A stretch of DNA of 64,000 bases from Buchnera aphidicola (Aphis helianthi) (GCF_005083845.1 NZ_CP034894.1:124001-188000), one strand, 5' to 3'. Shown: positions 41,685 to 53,704, counted from the stretch's first letter. Translations and numbers: made by a program. Notes: generated from the letters alone by a model not told the origin.

Positions 41685-42193
41685 ATGTGTAAAAAAAAAG
41701 AAAATTAAGAGAAATTTCTACAAAATTTGTATTAAGTTCCTTCGAAATTAATGAAATAGAAAATCAAAAAAAATATTATGAAAATTATAGAGCAATTACA
41801 ATAGAAGCATTAAAAATTGTTCAGAAGCAACGTGGATGGGTTTCTGATCAAGCTGTTATTGAAATTTCTAAAATACTTAATATTAGTCCAAGTGATATAG
41901 AAAGTGTAGCAACTTTTTATAGTCAAATTTATCGCCAACCTGTAGGACGTAATATAATTCGTTATTGTGATAGCGTAGTTTGTTATCTGACAGGCTATCA
42001 AGAAATTACAAAAGTCTTAGAAAATATTTTATCAATTAAAACAGGTGATACAACTTTAGATAATCGATTTACTTTATTACCAGTTTGTTGCTTAGGAAAT
42101 TGTGATAAAAGTCCGACTATAATGATTAATGAAGATTTATATTCTAAATTAACTCCAGAATCTATACCAAATTTACTGGACTCATATAAATGA
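41685..42193 (+). pseudogene. nuoE: NADH-quinone oxidoreductase subunit E, frameshifted at an A9 run (probably rescued)
   Basis: NuoE carries the [2Fe-2S] cluster N1a next to NuoF. The gene starts at ATG 41685, four bases after the nuoCD stop, but the genomic frame ends after seven codons (stop 41706-41708). From 41699 on, the frame shifted by -1 is open to TGA 42191-42193 and is clearly Nuo[27 protein letters not shown] and [14 protein letters not shown]. All four cluster cysteines are there (YCDSVVC and CCLGNC). One extra A in the run 41691-41699 would give an intact 169-residue protein (E. coli 166). No ATG, GTG or TTG start exists in the good frame. All else is conserved, so I expect expression by slippage. 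A sequencing error is the main alternative. Confidence 0.9.
41691..41700 (+). other. Homopolymer frameshift site in nuoE (A9G)
   Basis: Nine A residues follow the second codon of nuoE. In the incoming frame they read as three AAA codons, so A_AAA_AAA is a -1 slippery heptamer. A -1 ribosomal slip, or one A added by RNA polymerase, gives the same open frame (next codon AGA). Confidence 0.8.
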
Positions 42194-43470
42194 ATAATAA
42201 AATTGTTCGTATGGAAGAAACTCATCCATTAACATGGAGGATACGAGATGATAAAAAAACTATTTGGATTAAAGAATATTGTAATAAAAATGGTTATAAT
42301 GCTTTTAAAAAAGCTATACACCAAAATACTCCGGAAGATATTATTAGCTTAGTTAAAGAATCAGGTTTAAAAGGAAGAGGCGGAGCTGGTTTTTCTACAG
42401 GTTTAAAATGGAGTTTGATGCCTAATATTACTAATAATCAGGAACATCGTTATTTATTATGTAACGCAGATGAAATGGAACCAGGCACTTATAAAGATAG
42501 ATTATTAATAGAATATTTGCCTCATCAACTAATTGAGGGAATATTATTATCAGCTTTTGCAATAAAAGCTACTCGTGGATATATTTTTTTACGAGGAGAA
42601 TATGTTAAAGGAGAACATATTTTAAGGCAAGCTATACAGGAGGCTATTCACTTTGGTTATATTGGTTGTAATATTTTAAATAGTGGTTTTAATTTTGATT
42701 TGTTTTTGCATACTGGTGCTGGTCGTTATATTTGTGGTGAAGAAACAGCTTTAATTAATTCATTAGAAGGTAGAAGAGCTAATCCTAGATTTAAACCTCC
42801 ATTTCCTGCAACTTTTGGATTATGGGGAAAACCTACTTGTGTTAATAATGTGGAAACATTATCTAACGTTCCATCTATTGTATTAAATGGTACTAATTGG
42901 TATAAAAAATTATCTAAAAGTTCTGATACTGGTACTAAATTAATGGGTTTTTCAGGAAAGGTAAAAAATCCTGGTGTTTGGGAATTACCTTTTGGTATAA
43001 GTGCGCGTGAAATTTTAGAAGATTACGCATTAGGTATGCAGTCAGGTTTATCTTTAAAAGCATGGCAACCAGGAGGAGCAGGAACAGATTTTTTTACTCA
43101 AAAACATTTGGATTTATCTATGGATTTTTCTACTATTTCACAAGCAGGTAGTCGTTTAGGAACAGCACTTGCTATGGCGGTTGATAATCAAATTAATATG
43201 GTTTCACTTGTTCATAATATAGAAAAATTTTTTGCACGTGAATCTTGTGGTTTATGTACACCTTGTAGAGATGGATTACCTTGGATTGTAAAAATACTAC
43301 ATACTTTAAAAAATAAAAAAGGTCAAAGTAATGATATAGAAAATTTAGAACGTTTATGTATATCTTTAAGTCCAGGAAAAACATTTTGTGCTCATGCACC
43401 AGGAGCAATTGCACCATTACAAAGTGCTATAAAATACTTTCGTTCAGAATTTGAAAATGGAATTCTATAA
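42190..43470 (+). CDS. nuoF: NADH-quinone oxidoreductase subunit F
   Basis: Oxidises NADH: binds NADH, FMN and the 4Fe-4S cluster N3. It has 426 residues (E. coli 445). NADH site [19 protein letters not shown] site region [38 protein letters not shown], and cluster cysteines [11 protein letters not shown] plus KTFCAH. The protein stops right after [10 protein letters not shown], so about 19 C-terminal residues found in E. coli are missing. The following 95 bp hold no continuation. Its start overlaps the nuoE stop by 4 bases, which implies the ribosome must arrive in the NuoE frame for coupling. Confidence 0.97.
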   Translation: MNNKIVRMEETHPLTWRIRDDKKTIWIKEYCNKNGYNAFKKAIHQNTPEDIISLVKESGLKGRGGAGFSTGLKWSLMPNITNNQEHRYLLCNADEMEPGTYKDRLLIEYLPHQLIEGILLSAFAIKATRGYIFLRGEYVKGEHILRQAIQEAIHFGYIGCNILNSGFNFDLFLHTGAGRYICGEETALINSLEGRRANPRFKPPFPATFGLWGKPTCVNNVETLSNVPSIVLNGTNWYKKLSKSSDTGTKLMGFSGKVKNPGVWELPFGISAREILEDYALGMQSGLSLKAWQPGGAGTDFFTQKHLDLSMDFSTISQAGSRLGTALAMAVDNQINMVSLVHNIEKFFARESCGLCTPCRDGLPWIVKILHTLKNKKGQSNDIENLERLCISLSPGKTFCAHAPGAIAPLQSAIKYFRSEFENGIL

Positions 43471-43580
43471 AAAAGTAAATTTAAATTAAAAGAAAATTAA
43501 GATTCAATATAATAAATTTAATTTAAATATTTAATCATAAATGTAAATTTATTTTTAAAAAAGTTTTGGAATTTTCTATT

Positions 43581-46304
43581 ATGTCTAAAATTTATATAAA
43601 TAATAAAAAATATTATGCAAGTGAATCTGACAACTTATTACAGGTTTGTCTTTCGAATGGATTAGATATTCCTTACTTTTGTTGGCATCCTGAGTTAGGT
43701 AGTGTAGGATCTTGTCGACAATGTGCTGTAACTCAATATAATAGTTTATCAGATTCTCAAGGACGATTAGTAATGTCTTGTATGACACCAGTAGTAGATG
43801 GCATAATTATTTCTACTAATGATCATATGTCAAAAACATTCAGAAAAAATATAGTAGAACTTTTATTAACCAATCACCCACATGATTGTCCTGTGTGTGA
43901 GGAAGGTGGTAACTGTCATCTTCAAGATATGACAGTTATGAATAAACATTATATACGAAATTATCGATTTTCAAAAAGAACACATAAAAATCAATATTTA
44001 GGTCCTTTTATTAAACATGAAATGAATCGTTGTATTGGATGTTATCGTTGCATTCGATATTATAAAGATTATGCTGATGGTACTGATTTAAATGTTTATG
44101 GTGCTAATAATAATCTTTATTTTGGCCGCATAGAAGATGGAGTCTTAGAAAACGAACATTCAGGTAATTTAATTGAAATATGTCCTACTGGAGTTTTTAC
44201 TGATAAAATACATTCAATACAATATAATCGTAAATGGGATATGCAATATGCTCCTAGTATATGTCAAAATTGTAGTGTAGGTTGTAATATTAGTATAGGT
44301 GAAAGATATGGTGAAATACGTCGCATAGAAAATAGATATCATCAAAATATCAATAATTATTTTATTTGTGATTTAGGACGTTTTGGATATTCACATAATT
44401 CTTTAAAAAGACGTCCTAGAAACCCTTCTTATATTGCTAATGGAAAGTTAAATATATTAAATTTTAACGACGCAATAAAAAAAGGAGTAAATTTTCTTCA
44501 ACGTTATAAAAATATAATTGGTATTGGTTCAACACGTGCTAGTATAGAAAATAATTTTGCATTGCAAGAATTAGTAGGAGAAAAAAATTTTTCTCATGGT
44601 ATGTCAATTAAAGAAGCGTCTTGTGTTAAATTAATTTTAAATGTTTTTGAGAATAATGAATTATATATTCCATCTTTAAAAGAAATTGAAAGTTATGACG
44701 TCATTGTCATCCTTGGAGAAGATGTAACACAAACATCACCTCGTATTGCACTATCAGTACGTCAAGCTATGAAAAATAAAGCTAAAAAAATAGCTGAACT
44801 AAATGGAATACCTAAATGGAATGCTACTATTATATCTAGTATTTCAGAAAATCATAAAAATTCTTTATATATTACTCATACACATGAAACTAAACTAGAT
44901 GATATTTCTGATTGGTCTTATTTTGCATCAATTAACGACCAGTCGAAGTTTGGTTCAGCAATAGCACATGTTTTAGATTCAAAATCACTTTTTGCGCAAG
45001 ATTTCAGTCCTTTTTTGCTTGAAAAAGCTTCTTTAATTGCAAAAAAAATATTTAATGCAAAAAAAGTATTAATTATTTCTGGAACAAGCTCTTTCAGTAC
45101 ATCTATTATAAAAACAGCTATTAATTTAGCTATATCTATTAAAAAGAAAAAAGTTAATCATGTTGCTCTTACTTTTTTAACGTCTTCTTCAAATACATTA
45201 GGAGTAGGATTGATTGGCGGAATTTCTATAGAACAAGCGGTCCAACGATTAAATCAAAAAGAAGCAGATGCTATAATATTTATGGAATACGATTTATATC
45301 GTTATCTTTCTAAATATGATTGTGATATTTTTTTAAAAAATAGAAATAATGTTTTATCAATAGATCATCAATATACCAAAACTTATACAAATTCTAATTT
45401 AAGTTTACCTTGTGTTAACTTTTCAGAAAGTTCTGGTACAATAATTAACTTTGAAGGTAGAGCGCAGCGTTTTTTTCAAGTTTATGATCCAATGTTTATT
45501 GATAAAAAAAATTGTCTTTATGAAAGTTGGAAATGGTTACATTTCATTCAATGTAAGTTTTTAAATAAAAAAATATCTTGGTTAAATTTAGATGATATTA
45601 TTGTTTCTTATAGTAATAAATATCCTATTTTTAAAAAAATACTAAAATTTTTACCACATTCTGATTTTAGAATTAATAATCAAAAAATAGCTCGTTCTCC
45701 TAATCGCTATAGCGGTCGAACTGCTTTACAATCTCATATTAATATTCACGAATCTTCTCAACCTGAAGATGTTAATACTATGTTTTCTTTTTCTATGGAA
45801 GGGTTTAATCAACCTAATAAATCTTTTTCATACATTCCATTTGCTTGGTTTCCTGGCTGGAATTCACCACAAGCGTGGAATAAGTTTCAAGTAGAAGTTG
45901 GAAAACAATTAATTGCTGAAGAATCAGGTGTTCATTTGTTTAAAGATAACAAAAAAAATACAGATATTTATTTTCCGTATATAAATACTATTAAAAAAAA
46001 ATATTGGTATATAATTCCGTACTATCATATCTTTGGTAATGAAGAGTTAACACAGAATTCATCTGTTATTCAAAAAAATACACCATTACCATATGTTTTA
46101 CTTAGTAATTTAGATGCGTTAGAAATAGGTTTAAAAAAAGATTCTATAGTAGAATTTAATTGTTTAAATAAAAACTTTCGTTTAAATATACGATTATCTA
46201 AAAATTTATATAAAAAACAAATTGGATTACCTATTGGAAGAAAAGGATTTCCTATTGCTTTAGTTGGAAAAGAAATTAAATATATAAGGGAATTCATTAA
46301 ATGA
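43581..46304 (+). CDS. nuoG: NADH-quinone oxidoreductase subunit G
   Basis: Largest peripheral subunit, with several Fe-S clusters. Start chosen at ATG 43581 (SD GGAA upstream), giving 907 residues (E. coli 908); a TTG at 43566 would add five residues. Order: [2Fe-2S] domain with [18 protein letters not shown], His-Cys cluster with [15 protein letters not shown], 4Fe-4S with [12 protein letters not shown], and the extra cluster N7 with CQNCSVGC, which E. coli also has. A molybdopterin-oxidoreductase-like domain follows. Overlaps nuoH by 4 bases. Confidence 0.97.
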   Translation: MSKIYINNKKYYASESDNLLQVCLSNGLDIPYFCWHPELGSVGSCRQCAVTQYNSLSDSQGRLVMSCMTPVVDGIIISTNDHMSKTFRKNIVELLLTNHPHDCPVCEEGGNCHLQDMTVMNKHYIRNYRFSKRTHKNQYLGPFIKHEMNRCIGCYRCIRYYKDYADGTDLNVYGANNNLYFGRIEDGVLENEHSGNLIEICPTGVFTDKIHSIQYNRKWDMQYAPSICQNCSVGCNISIGERYGEIRRIENRYHQNINNYFICDLGRFGYSHNSLKRRPRNPSYIANGKLNILNFNDAIKKGVNFLQRYKNIIGIGSTRASIENNFALQELVGEKNFSHGMSIKEASCVKLILNVFENNELYIPSLKEIESYDVIVILGEDVTQTSPRIALSVRQAMKNKAKKIAELNGIPKWNATIISSISENHKNSLYITHTHETKLDDISDWSYFASINDQSKFGSAIAHVLDSKSLFAQDFSPFLLEKASLIAKKIFNAKKVLIISGTSSFSTSIIKTAINLAISIKKKKVNHVALTFLTSSSNTLGVGLIGGISIEQAVQRLNQKEADAIIFMEYDLYRYLSKYDCDIFLKNRNNVLSIDHQYTKTYTNSNLSLPCVNFSESSGTIINFEGRAQRFFQVYDPMFIDKKNCLYESWKWLHFIQCKFLNKKISWLNLDDIIVSYSNKYPIFKKILKFLPHSDFRINNQKIARSPNRYSGRTALQSHINIHESSQPEDVNTMFSFSMEGFNQPNKSFSYIPFAWFPGWNSPQAWNKFQVEVGKQLIAEESGVHLFKDNKKNTDIYFPYINTIKKKYWYIIPYYHIFGNEELTQNSSVIQKNTPLPYVLLSNLDALEIGLKKDSIVEFNCLNKNFRLNIRLSKNLYKKQIGLPIGRKGFPIALVGKEIKYIREFIK

Positions 46305-47269
46305 AATATTTTGGAATAGATATATTAGAAATATTTTTAGGGTTTTTTAAAATAATATCATGCGTTATTTTAGTTATATTTTTTTCAGCAATGCTTAGTA
46401 TTTTTGAACGTCGATTGTTAGCATTTTTTCAAAATAGACACGGTCCTAATCGGGTAGGTTATTTTGGTAGTTTACAATTATGTGCAGATATGATTAAAAT
46501 TTTATTTAAAGAAGATTGGATACCAAAATTTAGTAAAAAATTTATTTTTATTTTATCTCCAATTATATCTTTTGTTTCTTTATTATTTGTACTTCCAATA
46601 ATTCCATTTATTCCAAATAATCCAATAATTAACTTAAATATAGGAGTTTTATTTTTTTTAATGATGGCGGGTTTATCTGTGTATGCAATATTATTTGCTG
46701 GTTGGTCTAGTAATAATAAATATGCTCTATTAGGAGCGATTCGAGCTTCAGCTCAGACTTTAAGTTATGAAGTATTTTTGGGTTTATCATTAATGGGAGT
46801 TATAGCTCAATCAGGATCATTTAGAATACTTGATATTATAAATCAACAACGAGAACTTTGGAATATTATACCTCAATTTTTTGGATTTTTATCTTTTTTC
46901 ATCGCTGGATTAGCTGTTTGTCATAGACATCCTTTTGATCAACCAGAATCTGAACAAGAGTTGGCTGATGGTTATCATATTGAATATTCTGGTATGAAAT
47001 TTGGATTTTTTTTTATTGGAGAATATATTTCAATTGTTACAATTTCATCATTAATAACAGCAATATTTTTCGGTGGATATTTTGGTTTTGGAGAACCTAG
47101 TTTTTTATGGTTTTTTTTGAAAATGATGGTGTTTATAGTTTTATTTATCTTAATTCGAGCATCTTTACCAAGACCTAGATATGATCAGATATTATCTTTT
47201 GGATGGAAAATATGTTTACCATTAACGTTATTCAATTTACTAATCACAGCTTTTTGTATATTAATATAA
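46301..47269 (+). CDS. nuoH: NADH-quinone oxidoreductase subunit H
   Basis: Membrane subunit that forms the quinone chamber with NuoA, NuoB and NuoD. It has 322 residues (E. coli 325) and eight hydrophobic spans. Conserved loops: [54 protein letters not shown] acidic loop (PFDQPESE and EYSG are the key parts), and [11 protein letters not shown]. Confidence 0.97.
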   Translation: MKYFGIDILEIFLGFFKIISCVILVIFFSAMLSIFERRLLAFFQNRHGPNRVGYFGSLQLCADMIKILFKEDWIPKFSKKFIFILSPIISFVSLLFVLPIIPFIPNNPIINLNIGVLFFLMMAGLSVYAILFAGWSSNNKYALLGAIRASAQTLSYEVFLGLSLMGVIAQSGSFRILDIINQQRELWNIIPQFFGFLSFFIAGLAVCHRHPFDQPESEQELADGYHIEYSGMKFGFFFIGEYISIVTISSLITAIFFGGYFGFGEPSFLWFFLKMMVFIVLFILIRASLPRPRYDQILSFGWKICLPLTLFNLLITAFCILI

Positions 47270-47293
47270 ATTATATTAAAAGAGATTTTATTT

Positions 47294-47836
47294 ATGAAAT
47301 TTAAAAAAATCATTATTGGATTTTTTATACAAATAAGAAGTATGTGGATGGTTTTTAAAAACATATTTTCTAAATCTGAAACTAAATCATATCCAGAAGA
47401 AAAGGTTTATTTACCTCCTCGATATCGTGGTCGTATTATATTAACTAGAAATACCAATGGAGATGAGCGTTGTGTTGCATGTAATTTATGTGCAGTTGTT
47501 TGTCCGGTTGATTGTATTTCTTTACAAAAATCTGAAAAAATAGGTGGTCGTTGGTATCCTAAATTTTTTAGAATTAATTTTTCTCGTTGTATCTTTTGTG
47601 GTTTGTGTGAAGAAGCTTGTCCTACTGCTGCTATTCAATTAACTTCAGATTTTGAATTATCAGATTTTAAAAGGTATAATTTAGTTTATGAAAAACAAGA
47701 TTTGTTAATTTCTGGTCCAGGTAAATATCCTGATTATAATTTTTATCATTTTTCTGGTGTAGTTATTAGTGGTAAAAAAACAGGTGAATTAGATATGGAA
47801 TTACCACCTGTTAATGTAAAAACTTTATTACCATAA
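47294..47836 (+). CDS. nuoI: NADH-quinone oxidoreductase subunit I
   Basis: Ferredoxin-like subunit with clusters N6a and N6b, passing electrons to NuoB. It has 180 residues, the same as E. coli. Two 4Fe-4S motifs: [15 protein letters not shown] and [15 protein letters not shown]. The N-terminal amphipathic helix anchors it to the membrane arm. Ends in the conserved [12 protein letters not shown]. An AGGAG SD for nuoJ follows its stop. Confidence 0.97.
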   Translation: MKFKKIIIGFFIQIRSMWMVFKNIFSKSETKSYPEEKVYLPPRYRGRIILTRNTNGDERCVACNLCAVVCPVDCISLQKSEKIGGRWYPKFFRINFSRCIFCGLCEEACPTAAIQLTSDFELSDFKRYNLVYEKQDLLISGPGKYPDYNFYHFSGVVISGKKTGELDMELPPVNVKTLLP

Positions 47837-47849
47837 AGGAGACCATTAA

Positions 47850-48356
47850 ATGAATTTAGTTTTTTATATATGTTCTTTTATAGCAATTGTTTCAACTTTT
47901 TTAGTAATTATTCAAAAAAATGCAGTTTATTCTTTATTATATTTAATAATTTCTCTTTTATCAATATCAGGTGTTTTTTTTACAATTGGTGCTTTTTTCG
48001 CAGGTGCTTTAGAAGTTATCATATATGCAGGAGCAATTATAGTTTTATTTGTTTTCATCATTATGACACTTAATCTTGGTCAGAAAGATGATATACAAGA
48101 AAAAAAGTATTTACATCCTATATTTTGGTTAGCGCCAAGTTGTTTAACACTAATTTTATTTTTATCAATGACATATGTTATTTTTTTTCTTAAAGAAAAA
48201 AAAATTGACTTTTTTATAACCAATACCAAAATTATAGGTATTAGTTTATTTGGTCCTTATTTATTATTAATTGAACTTGCTTCTTTTCTTTTATTATCTG
48301 CTTTAGTTGTAGTTTTTCATATTGGTACAGAAAAAAAATTAAATCAAAAAAAATGA
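47850..48356 (+). CDS. nuoJ: NADH-quinone oxidoreductase subunit J
   Basis: Membrane subunit of complex I with five spans. It has 168 residues (E. coli 184; the tail is shorter). The third span keeps the signature FAGALEVIIYAGAIIVLFVFIIM, in which the Glu-Val-Ile-Ile-Tyr-Ala-Gly core is exact. SD AAAGGAG 10 bases before the start. nuoK follows after 34 bp. Confidence 0.95.
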   Translation: MNLVFYICSFIAIVSTFLVIIQKNAVYSLLYLIISLLSISGVFFTIGAFFAGALEVIIYAGAIIVLFVFIIMTLNLGQKDDIQEKKYLHPIFWLAPSCLTLILFLSMTYVIFFLKEKKIDFFITNTKIIGISLFGPYLLLIELASFLLLSALVVVFHIGTEKKLNQKK

Positions 48357-48390
48357 TCATAACTTCTTAAATTTATAAGGATAACAATTT

Positions 48391-48693
48391 ATGATTTCTT
48401 TATTTCATGGTTTATTTTTATCATTAATATTGTTTATTTTAGGTTTAACATCTCTTATAGTTCGTCGTAATGTGATATTCATATTAATTAGTTTAGAAAT
48501 TATGATGAATGCCGCTGCATTAGCATTAGTTGTAGTAAGTACATATTGGAAGCAACCAGATGGTCATATAATGTATATACTTGCCATTACTTTAGCTGCC
48601 TCTGAAGCTAGTATAGCATTAGCATTATTACTTCAATTATATCGAAATAAAAAAACACTAAACATTAATGTGTTAAGTGAGATGAATGGATGA
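48391..48693 (+). CDS. nuoK: NADH-quinone oxidoreductase subunit K
   Basis: Small membrane subunit of complex I, MrpC-like. It has 100 residues, the same as E. coli, with three spans. The two membrane glutamates needed for proton transfer are visible in [13 protein letters not shown] (about residue 36) and [14 protein letters not shown] (about residue 72). Overlaps nuoL by 4 bases. Confidence 0.96.
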   Translation: MISLFHGLFLSLILFILGLTSLIVRRNVIFILISLEIMMNAAALALVVVSTYWKQPDGHIMYILAITLAASEASIALALLLQLYRNKKTLNINVLSEMNG

Positions 48694-50522
48694 ATATTAT
48701 TTTTTTAATAATTTTATTTCCATTAATTAGTTTCTTTGTTTTGTCTTGTACACAAGGAATACTTTCAAAAAAAAGTATATCTATTATAGGAGTTGCTTCA
48801 ATATTTTTTTCATTTTTTATTACTGTTTTTTATAGAATACTTTCTATGCATAATACTTCTCAAGTTTGGATGCAAAAATTATGGTGTTGGATAAATATTA
48901 ATACATTTAGAATAGATTGTAGTTTAATTTTAGATGGATTATCTTTAAGTATGTTAGTAGTAATTACAGGAGTAGGTCTACTAATACATATTTTTTCGAT
49001 TTGGTATATGCAAAACAAAGAAGGATATTCACGTTTTTTTGCTTATACTAATTTATTTATAGCAAGTATGTCTTTGTTAGTATTAGCAGATAATTTTATA
49101 TTTATGTATCTTGGTTGGGAAGGTGTTAGTGTATGTTCTTATTTATTAATTGGTTTTTATTATCGTAGTAGTAATAATAATAAATATGCTTTAAAAGCTT
49201 TTATTTTAACGCGAATTTCAGATATATTTTTAATAATTTCAATGTTTTTAATATATCAAAAATATGGAACTTTTAATTTTCAAAAAATTAATTTTTTATC
49301 AAATTTTATTTATACAAATGATTTTAATACAAGCTTAATAACATTTTTTTTATTCATTGGCGTAATTGGTAAATCAGCACAATTTCCTTTACAAACTTGG
49401 TTATCAGACGCTATGGTTGGTCCAACCCCTGTTTCAGCTTTAATTCATGCTGCAACTATGGTAACTGCTGGTATATATTTAATAGCTAGAACACATTGTT
49501 TATTTTTACTAACTCCACATATATTATATCTTATAAGTTGTATTGGTATTTTAACCATATTACTTTCGAGTCTTTGTGCATTAGTTCAAACAGATATAAA
49601 GCGTATACTTGCATATTCTACTATGAGTCAAATAGGATATATGTTTTTATCACTAGGCGTACAAGCATGGTCTGCTGCAATCACACATTTAATGATACAT
49701 GCTGTGTTTAAAGCCTTATTATTTTTATCTGCTGGCTCTTTAATTGCATTTTGTAAAAATGAAAAAAATATATTTAAAATGTCTAAAATGAACATAAAAT
49801 GTCCTATTTTATATGTTAGTTTCATTTTTGGCGGCGCATCTTTAATTTCATTTCCATTAATTACAGCTGGTTTTTATAGTAAAGGTAATATTTTATTTAG
49901 TGTATTAGAAAGCGGTTATATTGGTTTATTTTTATTGAGTTTATTTGGATCATTATTAACATCTATTTATACATTTAGAATGATTTTCATTTTATTTAAT
50001 AAGTTTAGTTTTTCTAACTTGTTATATCAAGAAAAATTAACACATAATATACCATTATTAATTTTATTACTATTTTCTAGTGTACTAGGTATTTATATTA
50101 TACCTTCTTTATCTTTTGTATTTCCTACATTGCACTATGCTATAAATAATAAATTTTTATTTGAATGTATATCTAGTTGTATATCAATTTTAGGGATTTG
50201 GATTGCATATTATTTATGGATCAAGAATACATATTTAATTGTTAAAGTATTGCAATTAAAAATTTTTCGATTTATACATTCTTTTTTACTAAATGGATTT
50301 TATTTTGATTCATTATATAATTTAGTTTTTGTAAGATTTTATTTATTTGTTTGTAATATATTATCCTCTGACCCATTTAATAAAATTAATAATTTTTTTA
50401 TTAATACTACTAAAAAATTCAATTTTATTTTATTAAAAACTGTTAATGGAGATGTAAAATGGTATATAGAATCAATGTTATTTGGTGTTAATTTTATTTT
50501 TATATTAATTTTATTTTTATAA
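48690..50522 (+). CDS. nuoL: NADH-quinone oxidoreductase subunit L
   Basis: Distal antiporter-like proton-pumping subunit. It has 610 residues (E. coli 613) and many spans. Key motifs are intact: [16 protein letters not shown] with the conserved Glu, [37 protein letters not shown], and [14 protein letters not shown]. The long C-terminal amphipathic helix that runs along the membrane arm is present in the last ~100 residues, though diverged and Phe/Asn-rich. Confidence 0.97.
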   Translation: MNIIFLIILFPLISFFVLSCTQGILSKKSISIIGVASIFFSFFITVFYRILSMHNTSQVWMQKLWCWININTFRIDCSLILDGLSLSMLVVITGVGLLIHIFSIWYMQNKEGYSRFFAYTNLFIASMSLLVLADNFIFMYLGWEGVSVCSYLLIGFYYRSSNNNKYALKAFILTRISDIFLIISMFLIYQKYGTFNFQKINFLSNFIYTNDFNTSLITFFLFIGVIGKSAQFPLQTWLSDAMVGPTPVSALIHAATMVTAGIYLIARTHCLFLLTPHILYLISCIGILTILLSSLCALVQTDIKRILAYSTMSQIGYMFLSLGVQAWSAAITHLMIHAVFKALLFLSAGSLIAFCKNEKNIFKMSKMNIKCPILYVSFIFGGASLISFPLITAGFYSKGNILFSVLESGYIGLFLLSLFGSLLTSIYTFRMIFILFNKFSFSNLLYQEKLTHNIPLLILLLFSSVLGIYIIPSLSFVFPTLHYAINNKFLFECISSCISILGIWIAYYLWIKNTYLIVKVLQLKIFRFIHSFLLNGFYFDSLYNLVFVRFYLFVCNILSSDPFNKINNFFINTTKKFNFILLKTVNGDVKWYIESMLFGVNFIFILILFL

Positions 50523-50595
50523 AAATTTAATTTATGGATTATTTAAAAATTTTTTAATTAAATAGTTTTTTATAAATCATAGGAATATATGTCTG

Positions 50596-52125
50596 ATGTT
50601 GCTTTTTTTATTAGTTATCATTCCATTTTGTAGTAGTTTTGTTTCCTATTTATCTTTTAAATTAAATAAGTGTGCACCTCGTTATATTTCTTTGATTAGT
50701 ATAATATTAATACTTTTTGTTACTATTAAAATATGGTTTTCTAGCAATTTTTATACGCATCACTTAGATCATTATCCTAATTGGAATTATCAATTAATAT
50801 TACCTTGGATACCTAGATTTGGAATAGAATTTCATTTAGCTATTGATAGTTTTTCAATTATTATGTTATTTTTAACTTTTTTTTTAGGAATTATTGCTAT
50901 TTTATGCGCATGGAATGAAATTAAAGAAAATGAAGGGTTTTTTTATTTTAATTTTATGTTAGTGCTAACTGGAGTTATTGGAATTTTTATTGCTTGTGAC
51001 TTATTTTTATTTTTCTTTTGTTGGGAAATTATATTAGTTCCAATGTATTTTCTAATTTCATTATGGGGAAATAATAGAGAAAATAAGAGCAGTTCTATAA
51101 ATGCTGCTAATAAGTTTTTTATATATGCACAAATCTCTGGACTAGTAATGTTAGTATCAATTTTATTATTAGTTTTTAGTTATTATCAAAATACTCATAT
51201 TTTAACATTTAATTATAACTTATTACTTTTTAATACTATTGATTCAAAAATAGAATACATTATTATGCTAGGTTTTTTTATTTCTTTTATTATAAAAATG
51301 CCTATTGTTCCATTTCATGGGTGGTTATCAGATTTTCATGCTGAATCTTCATATTGTGGTGCAGTAGATATAATTGGTTCTTTATTAAAGATTGCTCCTT
51401 ATGGACTTTTTCGTTATAGTATGACACTTTTTCCAAATACAATACAAAAAATTGCTCCAATTGCTATGTTTTTAGGTTTATTTAGTATATTTTATGGTGC
51501 TTTATTAGCTTTTTCTCAAAAAAATATTAAACGTTTAATTGCCTATGCTTCAATTTCTCATATGGGGTTAATTTTAATTGCTATTTATAGTAATAATGAA
51601 ATTGCTTTTCAGGGAGTAATTATACAAATAATATCTAGTAGTATATCAACTGCTGCTTTATGTATTATCTCAGGTCAAATTTATAAATATTTTAATACTC
51701 AAAATATTCTTAAAATGGGAGGTTTTTGGTCCAATATTTATTGGATACCTGCTTTTTCTTTATTTTTTGCTTTATCAAACTTAGGACTTCCAGGAACGGG
51801 AAATTTTATTGGTGAATTTCTTATTTTATTTGGGACATTCAAAACATATTCAATGATATCCATTATAGCTGTAATAAGCATTGTTTTTTCTTCTATTTAT
51901 TCTTTATATATGATCCAAAGGATTTATTATGGACCTTCTCAAAAAAGTTGTTTAACGTTGTTTCCTAATATCAAAGAACTTTGGATATTAATAATATTAA
52001 TGTTAGTATTAATTTTTTTAGGTGTAATGCCTCAAAAAATATTAAATATTGCACAAGATACTATATCTTCTATATATCATTTTCAAAAAGAATTTATTAA
52101 TTCTATTTTAAAGACAAGGTTATAA
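50596..52125 (+). CDS. nuoM: NADH-quinone oxidoreductase subunit M
   Basis: Antiporter-like proton-pumping subunit. It has 509 residues, the same as E. coli. Start ATG 50596 matches the E. coli N-terminus (LLFLLVIIPF). The conserved membrane Glu is in FFFCWEIILVPMYFLI, the Lys in FIIKMPIVPFHGWL, and the ISHMG motif is kept. The usually invariant stretch after HGWL has changed: E. coli LPDAHSQAPTAGSVD reads LSDFHAESSYCGAVD, losing the Pro of GWLPD and the APT triplet. Confidence 0.97.
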   Translation: MLLFLLVIIPFCSSFVSYLSFKLNKCAPRYISLISIILILFVTIKIWFSSNFYTHHLDHYPNWNYQLILPWIPRFGIEFHLAIDSFSIIMLFLTFFLGIIAILCAWNEIKENEGFFYFNFMLVLTGVIGIFIACDLFLFFFCWEIILVPMYFLISLWGNNRENKSSSINAANKFFIYAQISGLVMLVSILLLVFSYYQNTHILTFNYNLLLFNTIDSKIEYIIMLGFFISFIIKMPIVPFHGWLSDFHAESSYCGAVDIIGSLLKIAPYGLFRYSMTLFPNTIQKIAPIAMFLGLFSIFYGALLAFSQKNIKRLIAYASISHMGLILIAIYSNNEIAFQGVIIQIISSSISTAALCIISGQIYKYFNTQNILKMGGFWSNIYWIPAFSLFFALSNLGLPGTGNFIGEFLILFGTFKTYSMISIIAVISIVFSSIYSLYMIQRIYYGPSQKSCLTLFPNIKELWILIILMLVLIFLGVMPQKILNIAQDTISSIYHFQKEFINSILKTRL

Positions 52126-52131
52126 CAAATA

Positions 52132-53589
52132 ATGATAATAAATTTACAAGAATTAACTGCTTTATTCCCTTTGTTGATTTTAATAGTAAGTTCAGTAACA
52201 GTTATATTGTCTATTTCTTATAATCGAAATCATTCTATTGTTGCTTTTTTTAGCATATTTGGTTTAATTATAACCTTATTTACATTATATTTTTTAATTT
52301 CAATCGTTCCTATTCATATTACTAGTTTATTTTATATTACTAAATATTCTATTTTATATATTAGTATTATTTTAATTTCTAGCATTGCTACTTGTATTTT
52401 TTCGTATTCATGGTTATTAAACTATCCTTTTAATAAAGAGGAATTTTATTTACTTCTTCTTCTATCAACATTAGGTGCAATTTGTCTGACTATTTCTAGT
52501 CATATATCATCAATTTTTATTAGTATTGAGTTAATGTCATTACCAGTATTTGGTTTGATTGCATATTCAAATTATGTATATTATTCTTTAGAAGCATCAT
52601 TTAAATATCTTATTTTATCAGCGATATCTTCTTCGTTTTTATTACTTGGTATTTCTTGGATATACGCTATTTCTGGAAATCTTAGTATTTCGTCTATAAA
52701 TTATGTTTTATCATTTACATCTAATAATGAAAAATTAGTTTTACTATTCGGTGTAGTTATGGTATTAACTTCTTTTCTATTTAAATTGTCACTAGTTCCT
52801 TTTCATTTATGGACATCGGATATTTATCAGGGAACACCATCTTCAATTTTATCATTTTTTTCTGTTTCTGGAAAAGTAGCTCTTTTTAGTGTTTTGTTAC
52901 ATATATTTTCATATAATTTTATTTTAAATAATAAAATATTATACGTAATCTTATCATTAGTTAGTATTCTTTCAATATTATTTGGTAATTGGATGGCAAT
53001 TTTCCAAAAGAATATTAAAAGATTTTTTGGATATTCATCAATATCACAATTAGGTTATTTATTAATAATATTGCTTGTTTTAAAAAATAATTATATTTTT
53101 TCTTTGGAAACAGTAGTAATTTATTTATTTAACTATTTATTTATTAATATATCATATTTTGGTGCTATTCAATTATTTTCCAATGCATCTAATGACATAG
53201 ATTTAATAGATTCATATAGAGGTTTATTTTGGTCTCAACCTGTTTTAAGTAGTGTTATTACGATTGTTTTACTTTCTTTAGCAGGAATCCCTATAACGTT
53301 AGGTTTTATTGGAAAATTTTATATTTTATCTATGATAATTAAACATCATTTATGGTTAATTGGTTTTGGTTTTCTATTTGGAAGTATATTAGGTTTTTAT
53401 GGTTATTTTAGATTAATTATAAATTTATATTTGAAACCACCTAATAAACTATTTACCAATAGTAAAGTTATATCTACTTCTTGGATTCATATTTCGTCTA
53501 AAATTTTAATATTATTTTCTGGAATATTTTTATTAATATTAGGATTGTATCCGAACGCATTAATTAATTTAATACATTTTATTAAATAG
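52132..53589 (+). CDS. nuoN: NADH-quinone oxidoreductase subunit N
   Basis: Third antiporter-like subunit and last gene of the nuo operon. It has 485 residues, the same as E. coli. The membrane Glu is in ISIELMSLPVFGLIAY, Lys in FLFKLSLVPFHLW, then TSDIYQGTPSS (E. coli TPDVYQGAPAP) and SSISQLGYLL. It ends with no obvious terminator. An A/T spacer of 115 bp leads to the terC-family gene. Confidence 0.97.
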   Translation: MIINLQELTALFPLLILIVSSVTVILSISYNRNHSIVAFFSIFGLIITLFTLYFLISIVPIHITSLFYITKYSILYISIILISSIATCIFSYSWLLNYPFNKEEFYLLLLLSTLGAICLTISSHISSIFISIELMSLPVFGLIAYSNYVYYSLEASFKYLILSAISSSFLLLGISWIYAISGNLSISSINYVLSFTSNNEKLVLLFGVVMVLTSFLFKLSLVPFHLWTSDIYQGTPSSILSFFSVSGKVALFSVLLHIFSYNFILNNKILYVILSLVSILSILFGNWMAIFQKNIKRFFGYSSISQLGYLLIILLVLKNNYIFSLETVVIYLFNYLFINISYFGAIQLFSNASNDIDLIDSYRGLFWSQPVLSSVITIVLLSLAGIPITLGFIGKFYILSMIIKHHLWLIGFGFLFGSILGFYGYFRLIINLYLKPPNKLFTNSKVISTSWIHISSKILILFSGIFLLILGLYPNALINLIHFIK

Positions 53590-53704
53590 TTTTTATTAAT
53601 CACAAATAAATAATAATTTTATATTATTTAATTAATACAAATATTCATAATATTATTCACAGTTTTTATTGAAATCAATTTTTAATTAAATAAAGAGATA
53701 TTTA

